Shown piece after piece: positions 6,669 to 15,238 of a stretch of DNA of 44,989 bases (position 1 is the stretch's first letter; every line of letters begins with the position of its first letter). Source of the DNA: Pseudomonadota bacterium (GTDB taxonomy: Bacteria > Pseudomonadota > Alphaproteobacteria > Caulobacterales > Caulobacteraceae); NCBI GenBank assembly GCA_023390245.1, contig JAEWDF010000032.1:1-44989 (forward strand), written 5' to 3'. Made by a program: the position numbers and the translations under genes. The notes beneath the pieces were generated by a model, which had not been told where the DNA came from, did not search any database, and saw nothing but the letters and a program-made list of their open reading frames with translations.

Positions 6669-8474
6669 ATGCGCCAGACCTTCGACGAAACGACCGATCC
6701 CTCCTTCGGGGCTCGCCACCTGCCGCAGCTGCGCGAGCGGATGAAGGCCCGAGGCCTGGACGGCTTCCTGATCCCGCACGAGGACGAGCACCAGAACGAA
6801 TATCTGCCCGAGGCCAATGAACGACTGGCCTGGGCGACCGGCTTCACAGGCTCGGCGGGAGCGGCCGTCGTGTTCCAGGACCGCGCCTGCATGTTCACGG
6901 ACGGCCGCTACACCGTGCAGGTGAAGGCCCAGACCGATCCGGCCCTGTTCGAACGGCGCGACCTGAATGACGTAGCGGCCTATCTGGAGACCGCGTCCCG
7001 AGGGGACGTGATCGGCTATGATTCCCGGCTTCACAGCCCCGACGCCCTGGTCCCGCTGAAGGCGGCGGCGGAGAAGGCCGGCGCGGTCCTCAAGCCCGTC
7101 GACGGCAACCCGCTGGACGAGGCCTGGGGCGACGCCCGCCCTTCTCAGCCGGTCGCGCCCGTGGTCCCGCATCCGGAAGTCTATTCGGGCGAGGACAGCG
7201 CCTCCAAGCGCGCCCGCATCGGCCAGGCGATCGCCGCGGCCGGCGCCGACGCCGCCCTGCTGACCGCGCCGGCGTCGGTGGCCTGGCTGTTCAACATCCG
7301 CGGGGGAGACGTGATTCGAACACCGCTGCCGATCGGCCAGGCGATCCTGAACGCCGACGGGACGGCGCGCCTGTTCCTCGACCCGCGCAAGGTCACCAAT
7401 GCGTTGCCGGCTTGGCTGGGCGACCAGGTGACGCTGGCGGCGCCCGAACGCCTGGGCGAAACGATCGACGGGTTGGCCGGCCAGGCCGTGCTGGTCGATC
7501 CGGCGCTGTCCTCGGCCTGGTGTTTCGATCGGCTGGAAGCGGCCGGCGCGACCGTGGTGCGGGCTCCGGACCCGTGCGCCGTGCCGCGCGCCGTCAAGAA
7601 CGCGGTCGAGATCGAGGGAAGCCGCAAGGCGCATGTCCGCGACGGCGCCGCGCTGTCGCGCTTCCTGCACTGGGTCGACACCGTCGCGCAGGAGACCCTG
7701 CCGGACGAACGCGAGGTGGTGGAGACGCTGGAGCGGTTCCGCGAGGAAACGGGCGCGCTGAAGGACCTCAGCTTCGACACCATCGCCGGCGCCGGCCCGA
7801 ACGGCGCCCTGCCGCACTACAAGCCGGTCGGCGACAAGATCCGCCGGGTGGAGAAGGGCTCGCTCCTGCTGGTCGACGGGGGCGGTCAGTATCTGGAGGG
7901 CACCACCGACGTGACCCGCACCATGGCGATCAGCGAGCCGACGGCCGAGCAGCGCCGGAAGTACACGCTGGTGCTGAAGGCCCACATCGCGATGGCGACC
8001 ATCCGTTTCCCGGCCGGGACCAGCGGCATGGCGCTGGACGCCGTCGCCCGGGCGCCGATGTGGGCGGCGGGGCTGGACTACGATCACGGCACCGGCCACG
8101 GCGTCGGCAGCTATCTGGGCGTCCATGAGGGGCCGCAGCGGATCGCCAAATGGGGCGCGCCCCAGCCGTTGCTGGAGGGCATGATCCTGTCGAACGAGCC
8201 CGGCTACTATCGCGAGGGCGACTGGGGCATCCGCATCGAGACGCTTCAGGTCGTGACGCCGGCCGAGGTTCCGGAGGGCGGCGAGCGGCCGATGCACGGC
8301 TTCGAGCAGCTGACCTTCGCACCGCTGGACCGCCGACTGATCGACGTCGACGGTCTGACGCCGGCCGAGCGGGCCTATGTCGACGCCTATCATGCCGAGA
8401 CCCTCGAGAAGGTGGGGCCGCTGCTCGACGGCGAGGTCCGCGACTGGCTGGCCCGAGCCTGCGCGCCCCTTTAG
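6669..8474 (+). CDS. Aminopeptidase P family (M24B) metallopeptidase
   Basis: Cytosolic dimetal peptidase removing an N-terminal residue before proline. The 601-aa protein has the long three-domain build of eukaryote-like aminopeptidase P: two creatinase-type N-terminal domains (about 15-310) and the pita-bread catalytic domain (about 320-535), then a C-terminal tail. Metal ligands are visible in DGGGQYLEGTTDVTRT (two Asp), HGTGHGVG (His), SNEPGYY (Glu) and RIETLQ (Glu). The start is the ATG at 6669, which gives the normal N-terminus; the ribosome site is weak. The stop overlaps the converging patatin stop (TTAG holds both). Prolidase is less likely because of the length and domain build. Confidence 0.93.
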   Translation: MRQTFDETTDPSFGARHLPQLRERMKARGLDGFLIPHEDEHQNEYLPEANERLAWATGFTGSAGAAVVFQDRACMFTDGRYTVQVKAQTDPALFERRDLNDVAAYLETASRGDVIGYDSRLHSPDALVPLKAAAEKAGAVLKPVDGNPLDEAWGDARPSQPVAPVVPHPEVYSGEDSASKRARIGQAIAAAGADAALLTAPASVAWLFNIRGGDVIRTPLPIGQAILNADGTARLFLDPRKVTNALPAWLGDQVTLAAPERLGETIDGLAGQAVLVDPALSSAWCFDRLEAAGATVVRAPDPCAVPRAVKNAVEIEGSRKAHVRDGAALSRFLHWVDTVAQETLPDEREVVETLERFREETGALKDLSFDTIAGAGPNGALPHYKPVGDKIRRVEKGSLLLVDGGGQYLEGTTDVTRTMAISEPTAEQRRKYTLVLKAHIAMATIRFPAGTSGMALDAVARAPMWAAGLDYDHGTGHGVGSYLGVHEGPQRIAKWGAPQPLLEGMILSNEPGYYREGDWGIRIETLQVVTPAEVPEGGERPMHGFEQLTFAPLDRRLIDVDGLTPAERAYVDAYHAETLEKVGPLLDGEVRDWLARACAPL

Positions 8475-10279
8475 GCGACCGTCCGGCGTGTCTTGCGACC
8501 GGGGCGCGACGGCGGCGCGGGATCGGCCGGTTCGACGCGGTCCGTCGCCGCCTCTTCCCTCGGTCGCCGCCGCAGGTCGTTGATGGGCCCCGGCAAATCC
8601 GCCAGCGCCGCCTTCATGGCCTCGTAACCCGCGGCGACCGGCGCGTCATAGGCCTTCCAGTCCCGGATGTCCGTCACGCCGGGATTGGGCAGGACCAGAA
8701 CGTCGGCCTCGGCGCGCGATTCCTCCATCTCCACGTCGGTGGTGATGGTGGCCGCCCGCATCAGCACCGAGACGATGGGCGGTCCGCGCTTCCAGTCGCC
8801 CGTGACGATCCATTTCCACCAGGACGGCGGGTTCCGCAGCGCCTGGGGATCGACGCCGCGCGTCTGGGACATGTCGACGCCGACGATCGGCCCGCGCGTG
8901 ATCTGGCGCATGACCGAGGTCGGGAAGTTCTTCAGCACGGCGCCGTCGACCAGCACCTGGTCGTCCATCACCACCGGCGGCATGACACCGGGAATGGCGA
9001 TGGAGGCGCGCATCGCCCGGCGCAGCAGGCCCGTCCGGTGGACCATCAGCTTGCCCGAGGTCAGGTTGGAAGAGACGGCGAAGAAGGGGATCGGCATGTC
9101 CGCCATCTCGACATCGCCATAGGCGTCGTACAGCAGGCGCGCGACCTTGCCGGCGCGCGTCATGGCGATCAGCGGAAAGGCCAGGTCCGACAGCGGGTCG
9201 GACTGGACGAAGGCCCGGCGCATCTCATAGTCCAGCCGTTCGTCATCCCAGCCCAGGGCCGGCCCGGCCCCGACCACGGCGCCCATGGAGGCGCCGCCGA
9301 TGAAGTCCAGCGGGATCCTGGCCTCGCGCAGGGCCCGGACGGCGCCGATGTGGCAATAGGCGCGGGCGCCGCCGCCGGACAGCACCAGGCCGATGGCGCC
9401 GCCGGTGATGACGCGCGCCATCCGCTCGGCGTCGGCGCCCCGTCCCTCGACGCAATGGAACCAGCGGTCCGGCTGGATAGCGTCGATCCAGACGCGGCTG
9501 TTGGCCGGCCGGGTCATGCGCGGATCACGCAGCAGGATCAGGTCCGTCAGCTGGCGCCCGTCGCCAAATCCGGCCCGATGCGGCAGGAAGGCCGGTGGGG
9601 CCAGCAGGCCGCTGCCGACCACGAACAGACGATCGACCTGGCGCGCGCACAGGGCCGCCCAGGCCGGCTGGTCCAATTCGGCGACATAGAGGACATAGTC
9701 GTGCTCGTCCTCGACCCGGTTGAACCATTCGGCGGCCGAGCTGAGGGCGGACTGGTCCACCACCCGGCAGGTGAAGCCCTGCGACTGGATGGACGCGGCG
9801 ATACGCTCGACGAAGGCGCGGATCGGGCGCGGCCGAGCGGCCACGAAGCCGAAGACGCTGGGCTCGGCCCCGCCCCCGGCGCGCTCGCGGGCGCGGCGGA
9901 TCATCAGGCGCGACAGTTCGACCATCAGGTCCGGTTCGTCGCGGGCGGCGTCGAAGAAGGCCTCGCGCGGCAGGGCCAGGATCTCGGAATCCCGCAGGGC
10001 GACGACGCTGGCGGTGTGCGGCGTGCCGGCCAGCATGGCCATTTCACCGACCGGCTCGCCGGGCCGGATCACGCCCAGGAACTGGGCCGGCTTGGCCTCA
10101 TCGACACGGAAGACGCCCAGGCGGCCGGAGCGCACCAGATACAGGGTGTCGGCCGGATCGCCGCTCTGGAACAGGGGCTCTCCCCCGGTGAGGGCGAACC
10201 AGCTGGCGCGATCGATCATCCGCCCTTCGAAGATGCGGGCGAGGGCGGCTTCCAGCGTGTCGGGGCGAAGCGTGGCCAT
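8471..10279 (-). CDS. cNMP-binding patatin-like phospholipase
   Basis: Resembles bacterial relatives of neuropathy target esterase: a serine lysophospholipase/esterase under a cyclic-nucleotide-binding-type domain. In 602 aa, residues about 8-128 form the cNMP-binding beta-barrel (PGEPVGEMAML), about 140-290 a middle region, and about 295-470 the patatin domain with oxyanion loop SGGGARAY, nucleophile Ser331 in GASMG and Asp445 in VDGA forming the Ser-Asp dyad. There is no clear membrane segment, unlike yeast and human NTE. The substrate is not predictable. No Shine-Dalgarno is visible at the ATG. The final codon overlaps that of the peptidase on the other strand. Confidence 0.9.
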   Translation of the reverse strand: MATLRPDTLEAALARIFEGRMIDRASWFALTGGEPLFQSGDPADTLYLVRSGRLGVFRVDEAKPAQFLGVIRPGEPVGEMAMLAGTPHTASVVALRDSEILALPREAFFDAARDEPDLMVELSRLMIRRARERAGGGAEPSVFGFVAARPRPIRAFVERIAASIQSQGFTCRVVDQSALSSAAEWFNRVEDEHDYVLYVAELDQPAWAALCARQVDRLFVVGSGLLAPPAFLPHRAGFGDGRQLTDLILLRDPRMTRPANSRVWIDAIQPDRWFHCVEGRGADAERMARVITGGAIGLVLSGGGARAYCHIGAVRALREARIPLDFIGGASMGAVVGAGPALGWDDERLDYEMRRAFVQSDPLSDLAFPLIAMTRAGKVARLLYDAYGDVEMADMPIPFFAVSSNLTSGKLMVHRTGLLRRAMRASIAIPGVMPPVVMDDQVLVDGAVLKNFPTSVMRQITRGPIVGVDMSQTRGVDPQALRNPPSWWKWIVTGDWKRGPPIVSVLMRAATITTDVEMEESRAEADVLVLPNPGVTDIRDWKAYDAPVAAGYEAMKAALADLPGPINDLRRRPREEAATDRVEPADPAPPSRPGRKTRRTVA

Positions 10280-10374
10280 GAGGCGTCTATCTAGAACGGA
10301 ATGTGCGGCGGGTGAATTGACTTCCGGCTCTGTCCCTTTCCGGGGGCGAAGGAACCGCCATGGCTTTCGCCATT

Positions 10375-10414
10375 CCCGATCCCGTCCGTGGACCCTGTTC
10401 TGAGGAGGATCGGG
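10375..10414. repeat. Inverted repeat in the 10280-10507 intergenic gap
   Basis: CCCGATCC (10375-10382) and GGATCGGG (10407-10414) pair perfectly over 8 bp around an inner GTCCGTGGAC palindrome. The 228-bp gap between the patatin gene and the valine operon, both on minus, holds no gene I can support. The repeat may serve as a terminator of the upstream operon or as an operator of the patatin gene; no T-run is present. Confidence 0.35.
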
Positions 10415-10507
10415 ACGACGTCTCTGAAGGCGTCGGCCAGATCAGGCGCGTGCTGACCTAGCCTGCCCAGGTACGACGTGGGGCGCCGGCCGCGAGCGCG
10501 GCCAGGA

Positions 10508-11407
10508 TCACGATGAAAGCGCGTCCAGCCGCCCGCGCAGCATCTGCAACATGGCGGAGAAGTCCTTGCCGCCATGGCCTAGGCCGTCGAACAGGGCGTA
10601 GAGCGCCTCGGCCTGCGCGCCCAAGGGGGTCGAGGCGCCGGACTTGGCCGCTGCGTCCTGGGCCAGCTTCAGGTCCTTCAGCATCATGGCCGTGGCGAAG
10701 CCGCCGGCGTAGTCGCGGTTCGACGGCGCGGTCGGCACAGGGCCGGGCCAGGGATAGTAGCTGGTCACGCTCCAGCACTGGCCCGAGGACTTGGAGGCGA
10801 TCTCGAAGAACCGCTCGGGATCGAGCCCCAGCTTCTCGGCCAGGGCGACGGCCTCGCACGTGCCCAGCATGGAGACGCCCAGCAGCATGTTGTTGCAGAT
10901 CTTGGCCGCTTGCCCCGCGCCGTGGTCGCCGGCGCGGATGGTGATGCGGCTCATCGGCGCCAGCGCCGCCTCGACACGGGGGAAGGCGGCCTCGTCGCAG
11001 CCGACCATGAAGGCCAGGGTCCCCGCGTCGGCGGCGGCGGTGCCGCCCGACACCGGCGCGTCGGCGAAGGCGTAGCCGGCGTCCTTGGCCTGGGCGGCGA
11101 CCTTGCGCGCCGTCTCAACGTCGATGGTGGAGCAGTCGAGCAGCAGGGCGCTGGTCGGGGCGGCGCCCAGGATCTGTTCGGAACAGACCTTCAGCACGTG
11201 CGGACCGGCGGGCAGCATGGTGATCACCACCTCGGCCTCGCGCACCGCCTCGGCGACCGAGGCGGCGGGCCGGCAGCCGGCCGCGGCGGCCTTGTCCAGG
11301 GCGGCCTGGGACAGGTCGAAGGCCAGCACCTCGTGGCCCGCCCTGGCCTGGTTGGCGGCCATGCCGCCGCCCATGTTGCCCAGGCCGATGAAGGCGATCT
11401 TGGTCAT
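10508..11407 (-). CDS. mmsB: 3-hydroxyisobutyrate dehydrogenase
   Basis: Oxidises 3-hydroxyisobutyrate to methylmalonate semialdehyde with NAD+, a late step of valine breakdown. The 299-aa protein has an N-terminal Rossmann fold with GLGNMG (residues 8-13), the substrate motif DAPVSGG (117-122) and catalytic Lys169 in GAGQAAKICNN, followed by the all-helical C-terminal domain. Length is typical. AGAGGAAA lies 7 bp before the ATG. It is the last gene of a minus-strand run with isobutyryl-CoA-dehydrogenase-like and 3-hydroxyisobutyryl-CoA hydrolase genes, which fixes the substrate better than homology alone would. Confidence 0.93.
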   Translation of the reverse strand: MTKIAFIGLGNMGGGMAANQARAGHEVLAFDLSQAALDKAAAAGCRPAASVAEAVREAEVVITMLPAGPHVLKVCSEQILGAAPTSALLLDCSTIDVETARKVAAQAKDAGYAFADAPVSGGTAAADAGTLAFMVGCDEAAFPRVEAALAPMSRITIRAGDHGAGQAAKICNNMLLGVSMLGTCEAVALAEKLGLDPERFFEIASKSSGQCWSVTSYYPWPGPVPTAPSNRDYAGGFATAMMLKDLKLAQDAAAKSGASTPLGAQAEALYALFDGLGHGGKDFSAMLQMLRGRLDALSS

Positions 11408-11480
11408 GCGCGTTTCCTCTTGCGTCGTTGGGCGGAGGGTTAGCGGACCCCGGACCCGCGCCGCAAGCGGAAGCGTGCGA

Positions 11481-12290
11481 TCAGCCCGGCTTGCGGAAGC
11501 GATAGACGAACTGGTCGGTGCGGCCGCGGATGCCCTCGTCGAAGACGTTCAGGCTGTGGTCGTCGGCCGGATTGGCGACGGCCGCGCTCTCGCCCTCGAA
11601 GACGAAGCCGGCGGCCTCGACCTCGCGCCTCAGATAGTCGCCCTCGATGCGGTGCAGCGTGCCGACCTGACTGATGCCCGTGCCCGTCGCGCCCTGGTGG
11701 TCGATCACCACATAGCGGCCGCCAGGCTTCAGCGCGGCGAAGACGGCGGCGTTCATCCGGGCCACGTCGACGCCGAAACGAGGGATGTGGAAGTCGTGGT
11801 ACTCCTGGCTCATGAACACCAGGTCCAGCGGCTCGGGATAGGTCATGGCGTCCAGCGCGCCGTTGACGCGGCTGACGTTCGGATAGGCCGCCGCCAGGGC
11901 GTCGCCGCCGGCGTTCTCGCGCTCGGCGGTCTGGTTGGGAATGAAGGCGTAGACACGGCCGGTCGGGCCGACGACGCGGGCGAACAGACGGGTGAAATAG
12001 CCGGCGCCGGGGCGGATGTCGGCGACCTTGTCGCCCGGCTTCACCTGGGCGAAGGCCAGCATGTCGACTGGATGGCGCAGGGCGTCGCGGGCGGTCTCTT
12101 CGGCCGGGCGCAGGCCGTCCGCGACCGCGTCGTCATAGAGGGCGGCGTAGGGGTCGGCGGCCATCGACGAAGCGGCGGCGGCGCGGGTGACCACGGTGTG
12201 CTCGCCGTGCTCGGTGTCGATGATGATGCAGCCCGACGCGGCGACGGCCAGGCAGACGGCGGCGGAACCCGCCAGCAGGCGCTTCAGCAT
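11481..12290 (-). CDS. Methyltransferase-fold lipoprotein
   Basis: A 269-aa protein with signal peptide and lipobox ASGC (Cys21), then a class I SAM-methyltransferase-like fold from about residue 60: motif I reads ADIRPGAGYFTRLFA, followed by an acidic-strand region and LKPGGRYVVIDH typical of motif V/VI. This corresponds to the predicted methyltransferases of the COG4798 type, which often carry export signals. SAM is not known in the periplasm, so enzymatic activity there is doubtful and the natural role is unknown. GGAGGAG lies 7 bp before the ATG. It sits between the hydrolase and dehydrogenase genes of the valine operon, 57 and 73 bp away. Confidence 0.78.
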   Translation of the reverse strand: MLKRLLAGSAAVCLAVAASGCIIIDTEHGEHTVVTRAAAASSMAADPYAALYDDAVADGLRPAEETARDALRHPVDMLAFAQVKPGDKVADIRPGAGYFTRLFARVVGPTGRVYAFIPNQTAERENAGGDALAAAYPNVSRVNGALDAMTYPEPLDLVFMSQEYHDFHIPRFGVDVARMNAAVFAALKPGGRYVVIDHQGATGTGISQVGTLHRIEGDYLRREVEAAGFVFEGESAAVANPADDHSLNVFDEGIRGRTDQFVYRFRKPG

Positions 12291-12347
12291 GATGATCTCC
12301 TCCAGGTCGCGGGGATAAGGCGGCGCCCCGGCCGCCTTGGCAAGGGC

Positions 12348-13397
12348 TCAGGCGATGGGGGTGAAGGCCTGATCGGCTGGCAGCGGCGCGAACAGGGCGT
12401 CGAGGTCCGCCTGGGTCACGCCCGCCAGGTCGGCCGGCGACCATTTCGGCGCATTGTCCTTGTCGACGATGACGGCGCGGACGCCTTCCTGGAAGTCGTG
12501 GGTGCGGACGACCCGGCCGCCAAGGGCGTATTCCATGGCCATATTGTCGGCGAAGGCGGTCAGGGTCGCGCCGGTGCGGAGCTGGCGCAGGGTGACCTTC
12601 AGCGACTGGGGCGACTTGGTCTTCAGCGTCGCCAACTGGGCCAGGGTCCATTCGGAGCCGTCGGCCTCCAGCGCGGCGAAGATGTCCTCCACCGTGTCGA
12701 AGGCGAACAGCCGGTCGATCGCCTCGCGGTGTGCGGCCAGGGGCGCGGGGCCGGGATCGCCGCAGACGCGGTCGGCGACGCCCTGGGGATCGGCCGGGGC
12801 CGCCAGAAGCTCGGCGACCAGGGCGGCCGTCGCGCCGCTGTCGACGAAGTGCGTGTGGACGCCCAGGGCCACGGTGTCGGCCGCCTTCAGGCGCGCGCCG
12901 GTCAGGGCCAGCCAGACGCCGGTCTGGCCCGGCAGGCGCGGCAGGAACCAGCCGCCGCCGACGTCGGGGAACAGGCCGATGCCTGTCTCCGGCATGGCGT
13001 AGGTCGTGCGCTCGGTGGCGATGCGGACCTTGGCCGGCTCGGAAATGCCGACGCCGCCGCCCATGACGACGCCGTCCACGATGGCGGTGATCGGCTTGGG
13101 ATATTCGAACATCAGATGGTTCAGCCGGTATTCGGCCAGGAAGAAGGCCTTGGCCTCCACCGCGTCCCCCGCCCCGCTCTCGGCGATCATGCGGATGTCG
13201 CCGCCGGCGCAGAAGCCGCGCTCGCCCGCATGGTCGATCAGGACGGAAGCGACGGAGACGTCCGAGCGCCAGGCCAGCAGCGCTTCGGTCATGATCTGGC
13301 ACATCGACCGGTTCAGCGCATGGATCGCCCTGGGGCGGTTCAGGGTGATGCGGCCGACGCCGTTTTCGACGCCGATGAGGACTTCAGGTTCGGACAA
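12348..13397 (-). CDS. 3-hydroxyisobutyryl-CoA hydrolase (crotonase fold)
   Basis: Hydrolyses 3-hydroxyisobutyryl-CoA in valine degradation, releasing CoA. The 349-aa protein has the crotonase oxyanion motif FCAGGDIRM (62-70) and the HIBCH-type signature with Glu137 (MPETGIG) and Asp145 (FPDVGGG), spaced as the catalytic pair of the human enzyme; the C-terminal extension beyond simple enoyl-CoA hydratases (about 260 aa) also fits. The start codon is TTG at 13397, with GAGAGG 6 bp upstream and no alternative before the conserved core. It follows the two-helix membrane gene by 17 bp. Enoyl-CoA hydratase is the less likely alternative. Confidence 0.9.
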   Translation of the reverse strand: MSEPEVLIGVENGVGRITLNRPRAIHALNRSMCQIMTEALLAWRSDVSVASVLIDHAGERGFCAGGDIRMIAESGAGDAVEAKAFFLAEYRLNHLMFEYPKPITAIVDGVVMGGGVGISEPAKVRIATERTTYAMPETGIGLFPDVGGGWFLPRLPGQTGVWLALTGARLKAADTVALGVHTHFVDSGATAALVAELLAAPADPQGVADRVCGDPGPAPLAAHREAIDRLFAFDTVEDIFAALEADGSEWTLAQLATLKTKSPQSLKVTLRQLRTGATLTAFADNMAMEYALGGRVVRTHDFQEGVRAVIVDKDNAPKWSPADLAGVTQADLDALFAPLPADQAFTPIA

Positions 13398-13414
13398 GGC
13401 GGCCTCTCGGACGG

Positions 13415-13966
13415 TTAGAAGGAGGGAACGGTCGGAAGACCGGCTTGGCCGCGCCGCTCGAGCAGCTCAAGCTCGATCAGGGCCTCCAACTGCCCCGCCC
13501 GCCAGTTGATCGTGTAGTAGTGCAGCAGGCTGCCCATCAGGGCGAGCGCGATCAGGACAAACCCCGGGCCGCCCTGGGTCAGGACCAGCCGGGTGAACTC
13601 GGGCGCCATCTGGAAGCCCGCCAGGATCGCCGTGACCGGGCCGGAGACATAGAACAGGGCCGCCATCTTCCACAGGCTGTCGTTGCGCGCGGCATTGATC
13701 CGCGCAACACCCAGCAAGGCCGTCAGCCGAGGCTCGTCCAGCTCGGCCAGGATCGGCCGGACCCCGGCGGCCATCGGCGTCGCCGCAAGGGTCGAGACGA
13801 CATCTACGCCGTAAAGACCCCAGCCCGACTTCGAGCGGACCAGGTGGCGGACCAGCCGCGCGAACCCGAACTCCCCGACCAGCCGCCGCCATGTCGGCCA
13901 GAGGGCGTCAGGGACGGACGCGTCTATGCGCAAAGGCGCGGCCTCAGACATGGGCTCCGCGCTCAT
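13415..13966 (-). CDS. Two-helix membrane protein in the valine operon
   Basis: Family not recognised. The 183-aa product has a soluble N-terminal half and two probable transmembrane helices at about residues 99-118 and 133-152, followed by a short cytosolic tail rich in Glu and Leu. Its ATG overlaps the stop of the acyl-CoA dehydrogenase by 4 bp (ATGA) and it ends 17 bp before the hydrolase, so all three are probably made from one transcript. The position suggests a membrane function linked to branched-chain acyl-CoA breakdown, but nothing in the sequence shows it. Confidence 0.75.
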   Translation of the reverse strand: MSAEPMSEAAPLRIDASVPDALWPTWRRLVGEFGFARLVRHLVRSKSGWGLYGVDVVSTLAATPMAAGVRPILAELDEPRLTALLGVARINAARNDSLWKMAALFYVSGPVTAILAGFQMAPEFTRLVLTQGGPGFVLIALALMGSLLHYYTINWRAGQLEALIELELLERRGQAGLPTVPSF

Positions 13967-15102
13967 CCGCGCATCATCTCCCGCGCCACGATCACGCGCA
14001 TGATCTCATTCGTGCCTTCCAGGATGCGATGGACGCGCAGGTCGCGGACGATCCGTTCCAGCGGATAATCCTTCAGATAGCCGTAACCGCCGTGAAGCTG
14101 CAGCGCCTCGTCGGCGATCTGGAAACAGGCGTCGGTGGCCAGGCGCTTGGCCATGGCGCACCATTTGGTCTTTTCGGGGTGGTCGTTGTCGATGGCCCAG
14201 GCGCCGCGCAGGACCATCAGGCGGGCGGCATCGAGGCCGCCGGCCATGTCGGCCAGCTTGAACTGGGTGTTCTGGAAGTCGGCCAGCGGACGGCCGAACT
14301 GCTTGCGCGACGCGACATAGTCCTGGGCCGTCTCCAGCGCCAGGCGCGCGCCGCCCAGGGAGCAGGCGGCGATGTTCAGCCGGCCGCCGTCCAGCCCCAT
14401 CATGGCGTAGCGGAAGCCCGCGCCCTCCTCGCCCAGCAGATTGGCGACCGGCACGCGGCAGTCGTCGAACTGGACGATGGCGGTCGGCTGGGCGTTCCAG
14501 CCCATCTTCTTCTCCTGCGCGCCGAAGGACAGGCCGGGCGTCCCGGCCTCAACCACGACGGCGCTGATCCCTTTCGGTCCCTCCCCGCCCGTGCGGCACA
14601 TGACGACATAGACGTCGCTGGTCCCGGCGCCCGAGATGAAGGCCTTGGAGCCGTTGAGGACGAAATGGTCGCCGTCGCGCACCGCCGTGGTGCGCAGCGC
14701 CGCCGCGTCCGAGCCGGAGCCAGGCTCGGTCAGGCAGTAGGAGGCGATCTTCTCCATGGTCACGAGATCGGACACGAACCGGCCGCGCAGGTCGGCCGAG
14801 CCGAAGCGGTCGATCATCCAGGTCGCCATGTTGTGGATCGAGATGAAGGCCGCCGTCGCCACGTCGCCGCGCGCCAGCTCCTCGAAGATCAGGGCCGCCT
14901 CGACGCGGCCCAGGGCCATGCCGCCGTGCTCTTCGCCCGTGTAGATGCCGCAGAATCCCATCTCGGCCGCCGCCTTCATGACGTCGACGGGGAAGTGCTT
15001 GTCCTCGTCCCAGCGGGCGGCGTTGGGCGCCAGCTCGGCGTCGGAGAAGGCGCGCGCCGCGTCCTGGATAGCGCGCTGGTCGTCTGTGAGGGCGAAATCC
15101 AT
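13963..15102 (-). CDS. Acyl-CoA dehydrogenase, probably isobutyryl-CoA specific
   Basis: FAD enzyme introducing the alpha-beta double bond into an acyl-CoA and passing electrons to ETF. The 379-aa protein has the standard three-domain build: helical N-domain, beta-barrel with YCLTEPGSGSDAAAL (122-136), and C-terminal helical domain with GGYGYLKDYPLERIVRD and Glu362 in LEGTNEIMR, the position of the catalytic base in most family members. The next operon genes act on 3-hydroxyisobutyryl-CoA and 3-hydroxyisobutyrate, pointing to isobutyryl-CoA (valine). The ATG at 15102 has GGGAG about 6 bp upstream and gives the family's normal N-terminus; a GTG nine codons earlier is less likely. First gene of the operon, divergent from hemB. 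Confidence 0.92.
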   Translation of the reverse strand: MDFALTDDQRAIQDAARAFSDAELAPNAARWDEDKHFPVDVMKAAAEMGFCGIYTGEEHGGMALGRVEAALIFEELARGDVATAAFISIHNMATWMIDRFGSADLRGRFVSDLVTMEKIASYCLTEPGSGSDAAALRTTAVRDGDHFVLNGSKAFISGAGTSDVYVVMCRTGGEGPKGISAVVVEAGTPGLSFGAQEKKMGWNAQPTAIVQFDDCRVPVANLLGEEGAGFRYAMMGLDGGRLNIAACSLGGARLALETAQDYVASRKQFGRPLADFQNTQFKLADMAGGLDAARLMVLRGAWAIDNDHPEKTKWCAMAKRLATDACFQIADEALQLHGGYGYLKDYPLERIVRDLRVHRILEGTNEIMRVIVAREMMRG

Positions 15103-15238
15103 TGGGGCTCCCGTATCATCTGGTCGCACAGCGTGCTTTGCGCCGCAGCGTCGTTTGGGCTAGGTCGCCGCCGAACCGGCGCGGCCTGCCGGTGCGCTGT
15201 CTAGCGACCCCGGGGCCGGTCGTCGAGACGAGGACGCG

